From assembly GCA_035420085.1 (NCBI GenBank), contig DAOLUH010000009.1, forward strand, positions 62,001-126,000: 64,000 bases of DNA, written 5' to 3'. This document shows, one piece after another, positions 1-7,865 of the stretch; the first letter of the stretch is position 1, and every line of letters starts with the position of its first letter. The notes below the pieces were generated by a model. That model had not been told where the DNA came from, did not search any database, and worked only from the letters and a program-made list of their open reading frames with translations. This stretch comes from DSWT01 sp035420085. GTDB lineage: Bacteria; Chloroflexota; Anaerolineae; B4-G1; SLSP01. The translations under genes and the position numbers were made by a program.

Positions 1-1
1 G

Positions 2-1627
2 CAGCGCGCGATGCGCTACGGGCCGTGGCACATCTTTCATTTCATCGGGCATGGCGGATTCGACCGCGCTGCCGACGAGGGTTTCGTGGCGCTGGCCGAT
101 GAGGCCGGTGAAGCGCAGCGTTTGAGCGCGACGCAGTTGGGTCGCCTGTTGGCCGATCACCGCGACCTGCGCCTGGCGATCCTCAATGCTTGCGAAGGGG
201 CGCGCGGCAGCGCCCAGGACGTCTTTTCCAGCACCGCCTCCATCCTGGTGCGCCGGGGACTTCCGGCAGTCCTGGCGATGCAGTACCCCATCACCGACCG
301 CGCCGCCATCGAATTCGCGCGCGCGTTCTACGAAGCCCTGGCTGATGGTCTGCCTGTGGATACGGCGACGACTGAAGCCCGTCAGGCTGTCAGCATTGCC
401 GCGCCGCGCTCGGTAGAGTGGGGCATCCCGGTGCTGTATATGCGCGCTGTGGATGGCGCGTTGTTCGATGTGCGGGCAGAACGCGAGAAACGCCCGGCGC
501 AGCCCGAGTCGCCTTTGCCGGTTCCCCAGGCCGAGCAGCAGGATGAACGGCTTCCCGTTCTGCATAAACTGCTGGTGAAGCACTTTGACGACGGAGAGTT
601 GCAGACGCTATGTTTCTACCTGGGCGTGGACAGCGAACGCTGGTCGAACGCCGGGCGCGATGACAAAGCACGCCTTCTGCTGACGTATCTCGACCGCCGC
701 AATCAGCTTGACCGATTGCTCGAAGTGGGGCGCGAGTTGCGCCCTGATGTGCCCTGGGATATCGTTGCGCGTCCCCCCGCGTCCGCTGTTACGCCAGAAC
801 GTAGCGCTCCCGTGCCCGGATCGGGAGTGCGGGCTATGCCGGAGCCGGTCGAGGCCCCTCCGGTTCGACAGCCGTTTGAGCCGGAAGTTGTGCTTATCCC
901 CGCGGGTACGTTCTTGATGGGCAGCGATCCCCGCCGCGCTGAGTTTTTCAGAGCTGACGAACAGCCACAGCACACGCTGATGCTTCCGGCGTACTACCTG
1001 GCGAAGACGCCGGTGACCAACCAACAATATCTGGCTTTTGTGCAGGCGACAGGGTATCGTTTCCCGACGTATTGGGAGGACGGCGTCTTTCCTGAGGCGA
1101 AAGCCGACCATCCGGTTGTTGGCGTCTCCTGGCGCGACGCGCTTGCCTATTGCCGCTGGTTGGCGGCCGTAACCGGGAAACCTTATGGTTTGCCAAGCGA
1201 AGCCGAATGGGAGAAAGGCGCGCGCGGGGCGGATGGGCGCATCTACCCGTGGGGCAATTTTTGGGATGGCAAACGCTGCAATACAAAGGAAAGCCGTAAG
1301 GACGCCACGACGCCAGTGACGGCCTACCCGATGGGAGCGAGTCCCTACGGTGTGCTGGACGTAGCCGGCAATGTCTGGGAGTGGACGCGCAGCTTGTGGG
1401 GTAAGGGCGACCTTGAGCCGCTGTTCAAGTATCCCTACGATCCTGCCGATGAACGCGAAGCTCTGGAAGCGGAACCCCTTATGCGCCGTGTGCTGCGCGG
1501 CGGCTCGTTCAATTATCCGCACGATGCTGCGCGCTGCGCCTGTCGCAACCACCTGACGCCCGATAGCGCAGGCTGGTACGTCGGCTTCCGCGTAGTTTTG
1601 TTCGTCGAGGCTTCATCAACAGATTGA
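2..1627 (+). CDS. CHAT peptidase - effector-associated domain - formylglycine-enzyme-fold fusion (5' partial)
   Basis: Predicted conflict or programmed-death type effector; the frame is open to the window edge, so the N-terminus is missing. Counted from the first in-frame Met (base 11), residues 1-155 are the C-terminal part of a caspase-like CHAT peptidase. The catalytic pair is visible as His14 (HFIGHGG) and Cys61 (LNACEGA), and the domain ends in WGIPVLYMR. Residues about 180-250 form a small helical module (LQTLCFYLGV ... LEVGRELRPDVPW) that resembles the death-like effector-associated adaptor domains of bacterial conflict proteins. Residues about 293-535 are a SUMF1/formylglycine-generating-enzyme C-type-lectin fold (PVTNQQY, GNVWEWT, RGGSF, GFRVV). 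In this setting that fold is more likely a binding module than an oxidase. Domain names rest on motif recognition; the adaptor subtype is uncertain. Confidence 0.85.
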   Translation, partial: QRAMRYGPWHIFHFIGHGGFDRAADEGFVALADEAGEAQRLSATQLGRLLADHRDLRLAILNACEGARGSAQDVFSSTASILVRRGLPAVLAMQYPITDRAAIEFARAFYEALADGLPVDTATTEARQAVSIAAPRSVEWGIPVLYMRAVDGALFDVRAEREKRPAQPESPLPVPQAEQQDERLPVLHKLLVKHFDDGELQTLCFYLGVDSERWSNAGRDDKARLLLTYLDRRNQLDRLLEVGRELRPDVPWDIVARPPASAVTPERSAPVPGSGVRAMPEPVEAPPVRQPFEPEVVLIPAGTFLMGSDPRRAEFFRADEQPQHTLMLPAYYLAKTPVTNQQYLAFVQATGYRFPTYWEDGVFPEAKADHPVVGVSWRDALAYCRWLAAVTGKPYGLPSEAEWEKGARGADGRIYPWGNFWDGKRCNTKESRKDATTPVTAYPMGASPYGVLDVAGNVWEWTRSLWGKGDLEPLFKYPYDPADEREALEAEPLMRRVLRGGSFNYPHDAARCACRNHLTPDSAGWYVGFRVVLFVEASSTD

Positions 1628-1677
1628 ACGATTGGTTGTCAGTAACCTTCAACCTGTAACCATCGTGGGAGAGAATT

Positions 1678-2457
1678 ATGCAACTGCTGCGACGCGAAAT
1701 TCGGGGATGGCCGCTCTGGCAACTTGGGGCGCTGGTGATCGTTGTGGTGTGTCTGACCTTGGGGATCGTTGGCGCGCTGACGCTTCTGCAACAGGCGTCT
1801 GAAGCGAAAAATGCGCCGACGCCAACTCTCCCCGCCCCCACGCCGACGCGGGCGCGGCCAACGGCCTTGCCGACGCCGACTCCCACACCGACGCCGACCT
1901 CTACGCCCACGGTCACACCTTCCCCCACTGCCACACCGCCGCCGACATCCACGCCTACCCCCACACCGATTGCCATCATCACCGGCATCAATGCTTTCGG
2001 GCGGTTAGAGACCGTCCAGTACACCATGCGCGACATTGTGCGGATCGAGGACGAGCCATCGGGCCTGTTGGAACGTCTCTCCCGCGACCGGCTGATGCTC
2101 ATCGCTGAGGGGGAGGTCGTGGCTGGCTTCGATTTGGTGAAAGTGACCGAAGATGACATCGTGGTGATTGGAACGACCGTGTTGATCTTCTTGCCGCCGC
2201 CGGAGATCCTCTACAGTCGCATTGACAACGACAAAACCTTTGTTTACGAGCGCGAAACGGGGATTCTGCGCCGTCCCGACCCTGACCTGGAGACCGCCGC
2301 GCGCCGTCTGGCCGAGAAACAGTTGGTGAGTTGGGCGTTGGAGCGCGATATTCTTGACAAGGCTCAGGAAACCGGCGCCCTTTATCTAGAAAACTTCTTG
2401 CGGTCATTAGGCTTTACCCAAATTCGTATTGAGGTGCGTTCCATTGAAAACCAATAA
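1678..2457 (+). CDS. Membrane-anchored DUF4230 protein with Pro/Thr-rich stalk
   Basis: 259 residues. One N-terminal membrane segment (about 17-38) is followed by a low-complexity Pro/Thr stalk (about 43-98, repeated PTPT) and a C-terminal domain matching DUF4230: LETVQYTMRDIV, LIAEGEVVAGFDL, LPPPEIL, DNDKTFVYERETG. The layout implies a single-pass protein with the domain held outside the membrane on an extended stalk. The start is supported by GGGAGA about 6 nt upstream. The end overlaps the start of the polyferredoxin gene, so it is the first gene of the coupled redox operon. DUF4230 has no established biochemical function; a structural or sensing role beside the polyferredoxin is inference only. 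Confidence 0.8.
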   Translation: MQLLRREIRGWPLWQLGALVIVVVCLTLGIVGALTLLQQASEAKNAPTPTLPAPTPTRARPTALPTPTPTPTPTSTPTVTPSPTATPPPTSTPTPTPIAIITGINAFGRLETVQYTMRDIVRIEDEPSGLLERLSRDRLMLIAEGEVVAGFDLVKVTEDDIVVIGTTVLIFLPPPEILYSRIDNDKTFVYERETGILRRPDPDLETAARRLAEKQLVSWALERDILDKAQETGALYLENFLRSLGFTQIRIEVRSIENQ

Positions 2458-4066
2458 ACGCAGCGTCCGTATGCGCCCGCAAACCTGGCGGCGCCTGCGC
2501 CAGGGCGTGCAAATCGTGTCGTTCTTGCTGTTCACCTTCCTCTTCATCTTCGCCACCTTTATGAGTCCTAACCGCGCCTGGGCCGATCTCTTCTACCGCC
2601 TTAACCCGCTCGTCGCGCTCACGGCGATGCTGGCCGGGCGGATGGTGATCGCGGGGTTGGGCTACGCCGGATTGACGCTGCTGCTCACGCTGGTCTTTGG
2701 GCGGGTGTGGTGCGGCTGGCTGTGCCCCTTGGGGACGGTGCTGGAATGGTTCACGCCGCGCCGCGTCAAGCGCGCCGTGCGGCGCAAGGGGCCGCCGGAG
2801 AAGTGGCGGGCGATCAAGTACCTGCTACTCGTGGCGCTGCTCGTCGCGGCGGTGTTGGGCAACCAATCGCTGCTCTTCCTCGACCCAATCACGATTATGA
2901 CGCGCACATTGAGCACGGCAGTCTGGCCGGCGCTGCGCGTGGCGATCTACAAATCCGAAGCCTTCCTCTACCGCTTCCCCTTTTTGTGGGATGTGCTCGA
3001 CGCGATCCACAAAAATATCGTCTATCCTCTTTTCCGCGACGTGGTTTCTGTCTTCGCGCTGGCCGTGCCGGTTTTTCTGTTTTTCCTTGCCATCGTGGGC
3101 TTGAACTGGTGGGCGGAACGGTTCTGGTGCCGCTACCTGTGTCCGTTGGGCGGATTGCTGGCGCTGCTCTCCAAGTTGTCGCTGGTGCGGCGCGATGTGG
3201 GGACAACGTGCGCGGCCTGCGCGCTGTGCAACGGTCAGTGCCCCACCGGCGCGATTGATCCGGCGGATGGTTTCCGCAGCGACCCCGCCGAGTGCATCGT
3301 CTGCTACGACTGCATCGTGGACTGCTCGCGCGAGGGTGTGGCCTTCCGCTGGATCGCGCCGACGTGGCCGCCGGTGAAGAGCCAGCCTTACGACCCCTCG
3401 CGCCGCGCATTGTTGGCGAGCGTGGGCGCGGCGGCGGCCGGCGTGGCGTTGGCCGGCGTCGAACCGATCACGCTGCGACAACCCGCCAACCTGGTGCGGC
3501 CGCCCGGCGCGACTCTGACGGACTTCGAGGCGTTGTGCGTGCGTTGCGGCGAGTGTGTGCGCGTCTGTCCCACGCAAGGATTACAACCGGTGCTCTTCGA
3601 AGCCGGCATGCAGAATGTCCTCACCCCGCGTCTCGTCCCCCGGCTCGGCTATTGCGATTACAGTTGCGCGGCCTGCGGCGAAGTTTGCCCTACGGGCGCG
3701 ATTCCGCTGTTGCCGTTGGAGGAGAAGCGGTACACCCCCATCGGCCTGGCGCGCATTGACCAGAACCGCTGTCTGCCGTGGGCGTACAACATCCCCTGCA
3801 TTGTCTGCGAGGAAGCCTGCCCGGTCCAGCACAAGGCGATCTGGCTGGAGACGGTGCAAGTGTTTAACGCGCGCTCTGAGCCAATCGCGATTCAGCGGCC
3901 CTACATCGTCAAAGAACTGTGCATCGGCTGCGGCATCTGCGAGTACCAGTGCCCGATGGGCGGCGAAAGCGCCATCCGTGTCTTCGCGCCGACGGAGGCG
4001 GGCGGCTATCTGGGCGACGACCCGACCTATCGTCCGCGTCGCGGGCGGCGAGAGGGGAGAGAGTGA
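2444..4066 (+). CDS. Membrane polyferredoxin, NapH/CcoG-like 4Fe-4S protein
   Basis: About 540 residues. The N-terminal part has several membrane helices and two CxxxCP motifs (CGWLCPLG, CRYLCPLG) typical of NapH/NosR-like membrane electron carriers. Ferredoxin-type cysteine clusters follow: CAACALCNGQCP, CIVCYDC, then after a second hydrophobic segment with RRALLASVG, CVRCGECVRVCP, CDYSCAACGEVCP, CIVCEEACP and CIGCGICEYQCP. It should carry multiple 4Fe-4S clusters and pass electrons between the quinone pool or ferredoxin and a partner, most simply the aldehyde oxidoreductase at the end of the operon. TTG at 2444 is the best start because GAGGTG (2431-2436) lies 7 nt upstream; ATG at 2471 is the alternative. 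The end overlaps the next gene by one base (ATGA). Confidence 0.85.
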   Translation: MKTNKRSVRMRPQTWRRLRQGVQIVSFLLFTFLFIFATFMSPNRAWADLFYRLNPLVALTAMLAGRMVIAGLGYAGLTLLLTLVFGRVWCGWLCPLGTVLEWFTPRRVKRAVRRKGPPEKWRAIKYLLLVALLVAAVLGNQSLLFLDPITIMTRTLSTAVWPALRVAIYKSEAFLYRFPFLWDVLDAIHKNIVYPLFRDVVSVFALAVPVFLFFLAIVGLNWWAERFWCRYLCPLGGLLALLSKLSLVRRDVGTTCAACALCNGQCPTGAIDPADGFRSDPAECIVCYDCIVDCSREGVAFRWIAPTWPPVKSQPYDPSRRALLASVGAAAAGVALAGVEPITLRQPANLVRPPGATLTDFEALCVRCGECVRVCPTQGLQPVLFEAGMQNVLTPRLVPRLGYCDYSCAACGEVCPTGAIPLLPLEEKRYTPIGLARIDQNRCLPWAYNIPCIVCEEACPVQHKAIWLETVQVFNARSEPIAIQRPYIVKELCIGCGICEYQCPMGGESAIRVFAPTEAGGYLGDDPTYRPRRGRREGRE

Positions 4067-5040
4067 TGAAGAGAGCGATGAAATTGCGGACCTCGACGGC
4101 AATGCTGTTGTGGCTGCTGGCGCTGTTGCTGGCGGCGTGCGCGCGCCCGACGCCATTGTTGCGTCCCAACGGCGTCGCTGTGGCGGTGGATGGCAGCGTG
4201 TACGTGATGGATCGCGGGAACTATCGCATTGCGCACTTTGGGGCAGATGGCCGCTTACGCGGCGCGTTCGGCAAGTTTGGCGTCGGCCCGGAGAACATCC
4301 ATTCAGGTTGGGATATGGGGCTGGATTCGCACGGCAACCTCTATATCTGCAATTTTGTCTTTTCTGAAGACGACGATCTCATTCACGACGGCGTCAAGGT
4401 TTTTACGCCTGCCGGGCAGTTCTTGCGCGAGGTTGGCGGGCAAGATTACGCCGCCGACCGTCTGGCGCGCAAACCCTACGGGCTGGATATTGACGCACAG
4501 GATCGCGTCTACATCGCCGATTTTAACACCAGCACGCTGCGCGTTTTCGATGCCCAGGGGCGCGCGTTGGGGACGTTTTTCGGCGAAGTGGGCGCCGCGC
4601 CGGGGCAGTTCAACGGGATTAACGATGTCGCGGTGGACGATGCGCGCGCGCTGGTTTACCTGGTTGACAATATCAATTGCCGTGTTCAACAATTCGCCCT
4701 GGCCTTTACCGCTGCGGGGACGCCTGAGCTAACGTTTGTGCGCAGCTTCGGCGAATACGGCGATGGGGTAGGCCAACTCGCCTATCCCCAGGGTATCGCT
4801 GTGGATGAGGCTACCGGGCGGATTTATGTCGCCGACAACGCCAACCGGCGGATTCAAGTGTTCGATGTGGAAGGACAAAATTTGGCTAGTTTTGCGCCCC
4901 TGGATGTGCACAACTGGCAGGTATTGTTGTTGACCGTAGGCCCGGATGGCTCGATCTACGCGACTGACGGTTACAACAACGTGATTTGGGTGTTTGAGCC
5001 TGACGGCGCGGTGCGCCGTCGCATTGAGGTTGTGCCATGA
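4066..5040 (+). CDS. NHL-repeat beta-propeller lipoprotein
   Basis: 324 residues. Hydrophobic signal peptide with a lipobox ending LLLAAC, so probably anchored to the outer face of the membrane. The mature part is a run of NHL blades, each with the pattern PNGVAVAVDGSVYVMDRGNY or PQGIAVDEATGRIYVADNAN, about six in all, which form a propeller. Propellers of this kind bind other proteins or ligands and have no catalytic signature here. The ATG at 4066 overlaps the stop of the polyferredoxin gene, and its own stop overlaps the kinase start, so the three are translationally coupled. Role inferred: a sensor or scaffold subunit working with the kinase or polyferredoxin. Confidence 0.8.
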   Translation: MKRAMKLRTSTAMLLWLLALLLAACARPTPLLRPNGVAVAVDGSVYVMDRGNYRIAHFGADGRLRGAFGKFGVGPENIHSGWDMGLDSHGNLYICNFVFSEDDDLIHDGVKVFTPAGQFLREVGGQDYAADRLARKPYGLDIDAQDRVYIADFNTSTLRVFDAQGRALGTFFGEVGAAPGQFNGINDVAVDDARALVYLVDNINCRVQQFALAFTAAGTPELTFVRSFGEYGDGVGQLAYPQGIAVDEATGRIYVADNANRRIQVFDVEGQNLASFAPLDVHNWQVLLLTVGPDGSIYATDGYNNVIWVFEPDGAVRRRIEVVP

Positions 5041-7865
5041 AAGTGCGCGTCCCGCTCTTTGTGAAAATTCTTACCCCTTTGATTGTCGTCATTATATTGA
5101 GCATCTGGGTGTCGGGCTATCGCATCTATCAGGCCAGCACCGAGCGGTGGCAATCGGAGATGGACCGGCGGCTGGAGCATATCGCTACGTTTGTGGCGGC
5201 GACGGTGGATGTTGCTGCGCTGCGGCAGGTTGGCGCGCCGGCCGATATTGACGGCACGGCGTATCGCGCTGTCGCCAGTGCATTGGAGCAGGCTGTCGTT
5301 GTCGGCAATATAGATTGGGTGGGCATTTACTATCGCAAGGGCGATTACTTGTATTACTGGGTGGACAATGACTATACGGGCGTGGGGTATCCGTTTTTTT
5401 ATCCCACGCCGGAGCACTATGCGGCGTTTGACGACCGGGAAGTTCATAAAGTGCGCTATACCGACGAGTTCGGCGCCTACTACGGCTTCGTCGCGCCCAT
5501 TGTGGCCGAGGTTGATGGCAGCTCCACAGTGATCGGGATTGTCGAAGCCTCGTTGAGCGCCGAAGCCAGCCAGTTGCTTGAGCAGCGCACGTTATCGCGC
5601 GTCCTCCCTGTTTTGATTGGCGGCATTGTCATTGCCATCGGCTCGGCCATTCTGTTGACTTTCGTGTTCTTCCATCGCCCTTTGCAGCAGTTGCAGCGCG
5701 GCGCGCTGGAATTGGTGAACGGCCAGCTTGGGTATACCATTCCCATCACTTCTCATGATGAAATGGGCGACCTGGCCTCAACGTTCAACCGCATGTCGGT
5801 AGAAATCGCGCGGCTGTACGCGGAACTCAAACGCTACAACCAGGAACTTGAGGCGCGGGTCAAGGCGCGCACGGCTGAGTTGCGCGACGAGCGCAATCGG
5901 CTCAAAATCATCCTGCAAAACATTGGAGACGGTTTGGTGGTCACCGACCCGGCTGGCAAAATTGTGCTGGTTAACCCGGCCTTTGCCCAACTGGTCGCGC
6001 AGCCGGCATCCGCGCTGGTCGAGCAACTGCTATGGCATGTTCTGCCGGTCGAAGATTTGCAGACGTTGGTTTTGTCCTCTTTGGCGCAGCCAGACCGTGT
6101 ATTGGCGACCAATATCACCTGGAGGTCGCCCGCCGCCAACGCCAGTCCGCGCTTTTACAATGCCTTGTCCAGCGCGCTATTGGAGCGGGAGTCGGCGGCA
6201 GAGACCCCCGATGACCCGCCGGAGGTGTTGGGCGCGGTGACGATTCTGCACGACATCACGCTGGAAGTGGAAGTGGACAAGATGAAGACCGATTTCATCT
6301 CCACCGTATCCCACGAACTGCGCACGCCGTTAACATCGGTGGTGGGCTTTGCGAAATTGATTCAAAAAGCTTTTGAGCGCGACATCGCCCCTTTGGTGCC
6401 GGTAGAAGATAAGCGCGCCGGTCGGGCGGCGCAACGCATCAGCGATAATCTGGATATCATCGTGCTTGAGAGTGAGCGCCTGACGCGGCTGATCAACGAC
6501 GTGTTGGACATCGCCAAAATTGAGGCGGGCAAGGTCGAATGGCACATTGACAACATTCAGATCGCGCAGGGGGTGCAGAGCGCCGTCGCCGCCGTCTCCG
6601 CCCTGGCGCAGGACAAGGGCTTGCGGGTCGAGGTGGACATCGAACCGGAGTTGCCGCTGGTCTCTGCCGATCCTGATCGCATTGTCCAGGTCATCACCAA
6701 TCTGCTTTCCAATGCCATCAAGTTCACCGATAAGGGCGGCATTGGGGTTCAGGTGCGGCGCTACGACCTGAGCGCGGAGGGCGTCCTCTTGCCGCCAGCG
6801 GATTTCGCCGACAAAATGCGCGATTTGCCCGCCGGGCCATGGCTCATGGTCAGCGTGAAGGATTCCGGCATCGGGATTGCGCCGGAGAACTTCCAGAAGG
6901 TGTTCGAGAAATTTCAACAGGTGGGCGACATTATGACTGGTCGCCCCAAGGGAACGGGACTGGGGCTGACCATCTCGAAGGAGATTGTCGAGTATCATGG
7001 CGGGCGTATTTGGGTCGAAAGTGAGCTGGGACAGGGCAGCACGTTCCGCTTTGTCTTGCCGGTCCACGTCACTGCGCCGACCCTGGCGCCGCTGATTGAA
7101 GAAGCACGTTCCCGCGCCGACGAGGAACAACTGCCGCGCCCGGTGGGGAATCGGATTCTCGTCGTGGATGATGAGGCTGCCATCCGCGAACTGTTGTACC
7201 AGGAACTCACCGACGCCGGCTATCACGTGTTGCAGGCCCTTGACGGCGTCGCCGCGTTGACCATCGCGCGCCAGGAGCGCCCGGATTTGATCATCCTCGA
7301 CCTGATGATGCCCGGTATCGGCGGTTTTGACGTGATCAGCGCGCTGCGCAGCGACGCAGATACGGCGGCGATACCGGTGATGATCCTCTCCGTGCTCGAG
7401 GACCGCGAAAAAGGTTACCGGCTTGGCGCGGACGCCTATCTCACCAAACCGCTCGACATGCCCGACATTCTGGCGACCATTGCGAAATTGCTGGCACGCG
7501 CCGCGCGCGGCGAGGGCCACAAGAAGGTCTTGGTGATTGACAAGGATGCCTCGCTGGTCGAGACCATCGCGCGCGTGTTCCAGGAGAAAGATTACACGGT
7601 GCTCTATGCCTCAAACGGCGATGAAGGGCTGTCGCGCGCCATCGAGGAGCACCCGCGGATTATTGTGGTGGATGCGCAGATCTCCAAGATGAACGACTAC
7701 GAAATTCTGCGCACCCTCAAGCGCGCGCGTGAAACGCAATCGGCGTATGTGATTGTGGTGTCGGCGCCGGATGCAGTTGACGAGGCGACCGAGGCTTTGC
7801 GCTATGGCGCCGACTATTACGGCGCGCCTCATGACTTGACGACGGTGGCGGAGCATATCGAATGA
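5037..7865 (+). CDS. Hybrid sensor histidine kinase with two C-terminal receiver domains
   Basis: 942 residues. TM helix about 9-27, extracytoplasmic sensor about 30-185, TM about 188-213, HAMP about 213-265, coiled coil, PAS about 290-400, HisKA with His426 (SHELRTPL), HATPase about 530-680 (ending GTGLGLTISKEIV), receiver 1 about 702-815 with Asp755 (LIILDLMMP), and receiver 2 about 826-940 with Asp879. Receiver 2 is divergent: VVDAQIS replaces the usual D-x-M-M-P and the conserved C-terminal Lys region reads YGADYYGAPHD. No DNA-binding output is present, so output goes to an unseen partner. Coupled by ATGA overlaps to the lipoprotein upstream and the oxidoreductase downstream. Confidence 0.9.
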   Translation: MKVRVPLFVKILTPLIVVIILSIWVSGYRIYQASTERWQSEMDRRLEHIATFVAATVDVAALRQVGAPADIDGTAYRAVASALEQAVVVGNIDWVGIYYRKGDYLYYWVDNDYTGVGYPFFYPTPEHYAAFDDREVHKVRYTDEFGAYYGFVAPIVAEVDGSSTVIGIVEASLSAEASQLLEQRTLSRVLPVLIGGIVIAIGSAILLTFVFFHRPLQQLQRGALELVNGQLGYTIPITSHDEMGDLASTFNRMSVEIARLYAELKRYNQELEARVKARTAELRDERNRLKIILQNIGDGLVVTDPAGKIVLVNPAFAQLVAQPASALVEQLLWHVLPVEDLQTLVLSSLAQPDRVLATNITWRSPAANASPRFYNALSSALLERESAAETPDDPPEVLGAVTILHDITLEVEVDKMKTDFISTVSHELRTPLTSVVGFAKLIQKAFERDIAPLVPVEDKRAGRAAQRISDNLDIIVLESERLTRLINDVLDIAKIEAGKVEWHIDNIQIAQGVQSAVAAVSALAQDKGLRVEVDIEPELPLVSADPDRIVQVITNLLSNAIKFTDKGGIGVQVRRYDLSAEGVLLPPADFADKMRDLPAGPWLMVSVKDSGIGIAPENFQKVFEKFQQVGDIMTGRPKGTGLGLTISKEIVEYHGGRIWVESELGQGSTFRFVLPVHVTAPTLAPLIEEARSRADEEQLPRPVGNRILVVDDEAAIRELLYQELTDAGYHVLQALDGVAALTIARQERPDLIILDLMMPGIGGFDVISALRSDADTAAIPVMILSVLEDREKGYRLGADAYLTKPLDMPDILATIAKLLARAARGEGHKKVLVIDKDASLVETIARVFQEKDYTVLYASNGDEGLSRAIEEHPRIIVVDAQISKMNDYEILRTLKRARETQSAYVIVVSAPDAVDEATEALRYGADYYGAPHDLTTVAEHIE

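Noticed and set aside
1450..1620. The C-terminal FGE fold (RGGSF ... GFRVV) as the variable region of a diversity-generating retroelement
   Set aside because: The region is not rich in AAC/AAT codons, no template repeat was seen, and no reverse transcriptase is in the window.
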